Of a stretch of DNA of 64,000 nucleotides, positions 59,695-64,000 are shown one piece after another. The notes beneath the pieces are model-generated. The model was not told the DNA's origin, did not search any database, and saw only the letters and a program-made list of their open reading frames with translations. Within the stretch, counting starts at the first letter, position 1. Every line of letters begins with the position of its first letter. Origin of the DNA: Quillaja saponaria (lineage: Eukaryota; Streptophyta; Magnoliopsida; Fabales; Quillajaceae); contig CM055605.1 of assembly GCA_029379385.1 (NCBI GenBank), positions 18,015,001-18,079,000 on the forward strand, written 5' to 3'. A program made the position numbers and the translations under genes.

Positions 59695-61531
59695 TTGGGC
59701 TTACTATAATAGCAGTTTAAACATAATTTTTGCCCGTCGATAGGGCACTAATGTGTAGTTACATTTAAGCTATATTGAAATAAATAACATACTTTGCTTT
59801 AAGCAATATGGGTAAAAACTCAAGATTATTTATTGATGTTCTATCATTCTAGGTGAAAACCCAAGATAGTTAAAATGTATTGGCTTCCTAGCCATTTGAT
59901 TTGTCTAGGTGATTTGCCCAAGCGCCAGCTTTCTAGCTTGTGCTATCTACCTTGAATGTGACTATAGGCATTCTAGCCATGTATCATCTCTTCAGAATCT
60001 CTATCCAGGTCAAGTGAAAACTTAGTAACTTTAGGATCTCTAGTCATGTGTCATCTATTCAGGATATCTATCCTCTTAAGGACCGTTACTAGCTGAAAAC
60101 CTGTGTATAAACTCTTTTAAGTTGTTATGGTGATGGGCGATAGCTTCTTTCATGTTTAAAGGCAATGAGCTCTTCTTGATTTGGTGACTTCATAAATAAA
60201 AATTTTCTTGAAATATATTTATAATTGCAGTTGGAAAGCCAACCTCAACAAAAAATTCATTAAATTCGCATATGTGAAAATATTCAATATAATCTTGCTG
60301 AAAAGAATAAGCAAAAATATTTTTTATAACTTTTAGTTTACCATTTGTAAAGTATTGTCATTTTTTCAGTTGTTATTTGACCTTTGTATGCATTGCTTTC
60401 TTATACTAAGTTGTAAGCGTCACATCAAGAAGCGAATAAGAGATCATTCTTTTTGTTGGTCCAATTAGAGCTCAAGATATGGATTTGAATTTTTAGTTGT
60501 CATGCTTGTAAAGTAGTGTTTTATGATGAAAAAAAAAGTAATTTATTCTAAACTTAACAAATATTCCAAAATTATTTAAATTAATCAGATTTAGGCTACT
60601 CATAATAGTAAGACCATGTCATCAAGTCATAAACTAATATAATAAAGTAGTATGATAATATCACCAAGTCATAAATAAAGTATATATTTAATGCAATCTA
60701 ACCAAATTATAATGTACACAAAATAATGATAATTAAATCATTTCAATAATATTAGGCATGTAATGAGTTATGACTAAAAGTAAACTAATTCTTGATAAAA
60801 TATGTATTTGAGACATGTAAATCATAAGAAATAAACTAACTCAGCAAACAAACGTAATGAAAGAGGTTGAATTTATTGTATTCGAGGTGCAATCATTTTG
60901 TAGCCCGATAATAACCAAACCTTCTTTTTCTCTATGATAGTCCATGTCGGCCTTTGATATTTGTCCATGGAAGAAATGTATTTGGACATTCGATATTAAT
61001 CAATTGAATGCAGTAACTATAATCGAGGCCAAACTTGGACCTTAAAAGTTTGTAATGATGTATTTGTTTTATTTAATATTAAAATACCTGATCAAGCCCT
61101 TGAGGAAGATTTTGGCCGCCAAACTTCAAGGAGAGCGTGAAAGCTCATTTTTTTGCTATTTGAAATCTCCTTTCTGCTGCTGCCATTTTGGGTTTTGATA
61201 CTTTCTTGTGTGCTTACTACCTGATTGGCAATTTAGAAGTGTCAATTTTTCATACATATTTGAGAGTTTAATTTTCATAGGAAGTAATGTGAATGTTAGT
61301 AGAGAATATCTTATGGTTTCTTTTTCATGTTCCCTATTTCAATGGTAGATTCATTTGGTACAAACCTTAAATTGACATGGAATTCTACCATAAAGTTTAT
61401 CTTAGTTTCCAATAGTGAAACTATTTGTCTTTGGATTAGATCTTGTGAAGTTTGGGAGGCACTTAGTTTATTTTGGTGCATGTATTAGAAATCCAAATCA
61501 AATGGATTTATCAATGACGGCACCAATGTTA
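59695..61531. other. Interior of the short-LTR element, non-coding
   Basis: A mixture of AT-rich sequence and normal-complexity stretches (59830-60170 repeats CTAGCCAT, GTCATCT and CTATCC motifs; 60880-61260). No gag, pol or host gene frame recognised. Confidence 0.4.
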
Positions 61532-61724
61532 TGTTAGATTATTAATCACAATAGTAATAACGTCCCTTATGACGTTTGTTACACTAATAATGGACGATAA
61601 TGACATCCGTTATAATAATAATAAGAGACTAATGGTGGCAATTACAGTTCGGATTAGTCTGTTATATCTTAACCATATCGCACGTAGTAACATTAATAGA
61701 TTGGTACAATTCTGTATTATGACA

Positions 61725-64000
61725 TATCTATTTAAAATAAGATTAAAATAATATTGATTCATGGGTATTGAAATATAATTACTCTTACCACAATATGTAC
61801 AATAGAAAGCATATTTCCATCCATCATTGGTGCTTCTTTCATAATTGTCACAAGTTGAATATCACAATTTTTTAGTAATTATTCGGCTTGATACCAACTA
61901 TGATAAAATGATCATCAACCCAAATCACTTACAAATGACAATAAAATGTATCTATTAGACATATATGAAATGAAAGAAACATATAAATTAATAATATTGA
62001 GAGTAAACATTTATATGATTTAAAGAGAACTTAGACCATACTCATGAAGTTCAAATATTGACTGTATTTTCATATGCACCACCAAATATTCATTATTATT
62101 TTTAATTTTCTTAATTTTTAAAATTAGATCATTAAATTCATTTGGATGAGTTTAAAACTTATAAAATCATTACACAATCTATCAAAAGAATTTGTATAAC
62201 AAGACAAATTTTTTTAAAATTACTAGCCATAACAGATTTAAGCAACACATTTACAACAAAATAAAATTGTAAAAATGTTAATAAAATTGCGTAAATAAAA
62301 TTTTTGGGTCATTATTGCTTATTTTCATAAACTCATTAATTAGATCAATTTGGAATCACACTTTTGTAATTACATATTTATCCACCAAGAGAAACATAAT
62401 TCTCCACTATGAGAAAAGTTTTCAGTGGAGTTATCTTTCGTTGATGATGCAAGTACAAAAACTTGAACATTTGCATGAAATGAGAAATTTGAAATCTATC
62501 TACCTTTAAGAAGTGGAGAGCTAATGTAGAAAATGAAACATGAAACAAGATAATAAAAGATAATCATCATATTTATCTGCGAGTCAACTCATCTCCAATT
62601 AGGCTCTAAATTTTCATATTCTTCTTTTTTGTCACAATGAATATTTCTGAAATAATTTGTTACATTTTAATGTGTACCATTTTATGATGTAGTCAAAAAA
62701 AGTAAGAAATAACAAAAATAAAATCATAAAAAATAAAATATTAAGTACAAAATTAAAATAAAAAATCTTCCAAATGTTGTCTTTATTGAATCTTGTCCCA
62801 ATTAATTATAAGTTTGTCTTTGCATTTATTGTGATGATCCTTATAATACAAATATATTTTTAATAACATAATCTGAATTTGTGTGTGTATATATATATAT
62901 ATAACATTAACACATTCCAATGATTAATAAATATGTTGACTTGTTCTCTTTTCTTTAGAAGTTATGGACTTGTTTGGCACATAGTATAAAAATAACATGA
63001 CAGTATAAAATTATACAATTAGCTCTTATACAATATTTGAAAGCAATAAGATAGTATAGACTTATACATACTTCATGTATATTATGTCTGACAGCATAAA
63101 TATATACAGTGGACAGGAGAATGATAAGGCAATAGTCTAACAATAGTACAACTACACAATCTAATACATTGTATAATATTATACTATAATATACAATACT
63201 CTGAATGAGCCTTACAAATATTTCTTTTTGTAAAAACCGTAAAGCTACTGGCAATTTTATGTTTTTTAGATTTCTTTTAATAAATCTTTTTTTTTTTTAA
63301 ATTGCATGTTTTTCTTAAATAAAAAGTATATGATATATGACCAGTTTTTTATTTTCTTATGCCATGTGTACTACCATATATGTTATCGTTTGCACACGCT
63401 ATGAATCCTTTCTTGTTGCCATCGTTGTGTAGGTCTTGGATGAATTGTCTTGCTTCTTCTTTCTTGTAGTTCATGAAATTGGAGAAAAAAGGAGGTTAAG
63501 AGCTGAATTTTACTTAGTTAGGGAGTAGTGGTGTGACAGAGTGTTGGTGAAATAAAACAAATTCTGGAAATTTCAGCAGTTGATTGAAATGAAAGTATGG
63601 CCCTGTTGGTTAGGAAGCCTTCTCTTGCTCTACCGCTAAATTTTTTTTTCTTGTAGTTGAGTTGGGTAGGTTGATTTTCAGCCACTGCTTCACGCCTCTT
63701 GGTGGGTTGCCGTGAGAAGAGGAAGCTTAGAGGAAACCGAATTTAGCAGGAACAAAGGGCGGTCACCAACTGTTAAGTGTGCCCTGTTTTCAGTCACTTG
63801 TGGCTGCAATATTAGAGGAGGCAAAAATTTCATTTTTTGTTGTGGTTGCTGGCTATATTTTGATTAGTTAAAAGGTATGACTTGGTTGACTTGATAAGGG
63901 ATTGGGTTCACTTTAATGGATGATAGATGGCTAGTTATGTGAGATAATGTGTTTAACATAGGGGTTGAAGTTGATAACCAAGCTGATGTCCCCTGTTTTG
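61725..64000. other. Intergenic DNA to window end, possible MITE
   Basis: Mostly AT-rich. About 62960-63225 repeats TAGTATA/TATACTA motifs with loosely inverted ends and may be a small MITE. 63380-64000 has higher complexity and GC and could be an LTR or the 5' region of a gene beyond the window. I see no start codon in a convincing context. Confidence 0.35.

Larger units (their letters stand above)
56697..61724 (-). mobile_element. Short-LTR retroelement (non-autonomous), interrupted by a solo LTR
   Basis: Direct repeats at 56697-56864 and 61532-61724 share TTAATCACAATA, CGGATTAGT and AACCAT blocks, and both start TG on the plus strand. Just inside the right copy the minus strand reads TTGGTGCCGTCATTGA, like a TGGCGCCGTT-type primer-binding site. 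Just inside the left copy it reads TTTTTAGGGGACTAG, like a polypurine tract. So this looks like an LTR element in minus orientation with ~170-190-bp LTRs. I see no gag or pol in the interior, and no matching target duplication. A 2.6-kb solo LTR lies inside. Confidence 0.48.

Overview
This window is nuclear DNA from a flowering plant, most likely a eudicot. It is very AT-rich, it has GT-AG introns throughout, and it carries plant-specific transposon lineages. Two plant housekeeping genes could be assembled exon by exon. The species cannot be named from the sequence. There is no bacterial, organellar or CRISPR content.

Layout. 1-3396: repeat-derived DNA, including an inverted-repeat element with degenerate CCCTAA telomere-like motifs and a 1.87 kb long-TIR element that ends 77 bp before the next gene. 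3474-10668 (+): complete 8-exon SMG9, a nonsense-mediated decay factor of 406 aa. Its 3.7 kb intron 2 holds an antisense RTE-type LINE relic. Its other introns hold a perfect palindrome and a 34-G homopolymer close to splice acceptors. 10669-17258: AT-rich intergenic DNA with a candidate solo LTR and a non-autonomous hAT element that has a perfect 8-bp target duplication. 17259-26813 (-): a decayed but structurally complete Ty3/gypsy element of Tat type (two RNase H domains). It has an antisense, apparently spliced extra ORF between pol and the 3' LTR. 26814-36232: AT-rich DNA with a minisatellite, a MITE, a CACTA-type transposase relic followed by a ~171-bp satellite array, an LTR-like block and a 379-bp direct duplication. 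36240-38985 (+): a 5'-truncated Ty1/copia pol relic plus 3' LTR, convergent with the next gene. 39094-46713 (-): complete 14-exon gene for a vacuolar glucose transporter-like / D-xylose-proton-symporter-like MFS protein of 501 aa. Its introns hold a second RTE LINE relic, a long-TIR element and a SINE-like tRNA-derived piece. 46820-64000: gene-free AT-rich DNA with a hAT-like MITE, two Helitron-type 3' ends, a 68-bp minisatellite, and a short-LTR element with a Ty3/gypsy solo LTR nested inside it.

The two genes are functionally unrelated: one acts in RNA surveillance, the other in tonoplast sugar transport. Everything else is layered transposon insertion and decay. I found no clear new biological system. 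The observations most worth a second look are the antisense ORF inside the Tat element, the structured or G-rich tracts beside SMG9 splice sites, the long-TIR element in the SMG9 promoter position, the CACTA relic with its satellite, and the nested LTR structures.
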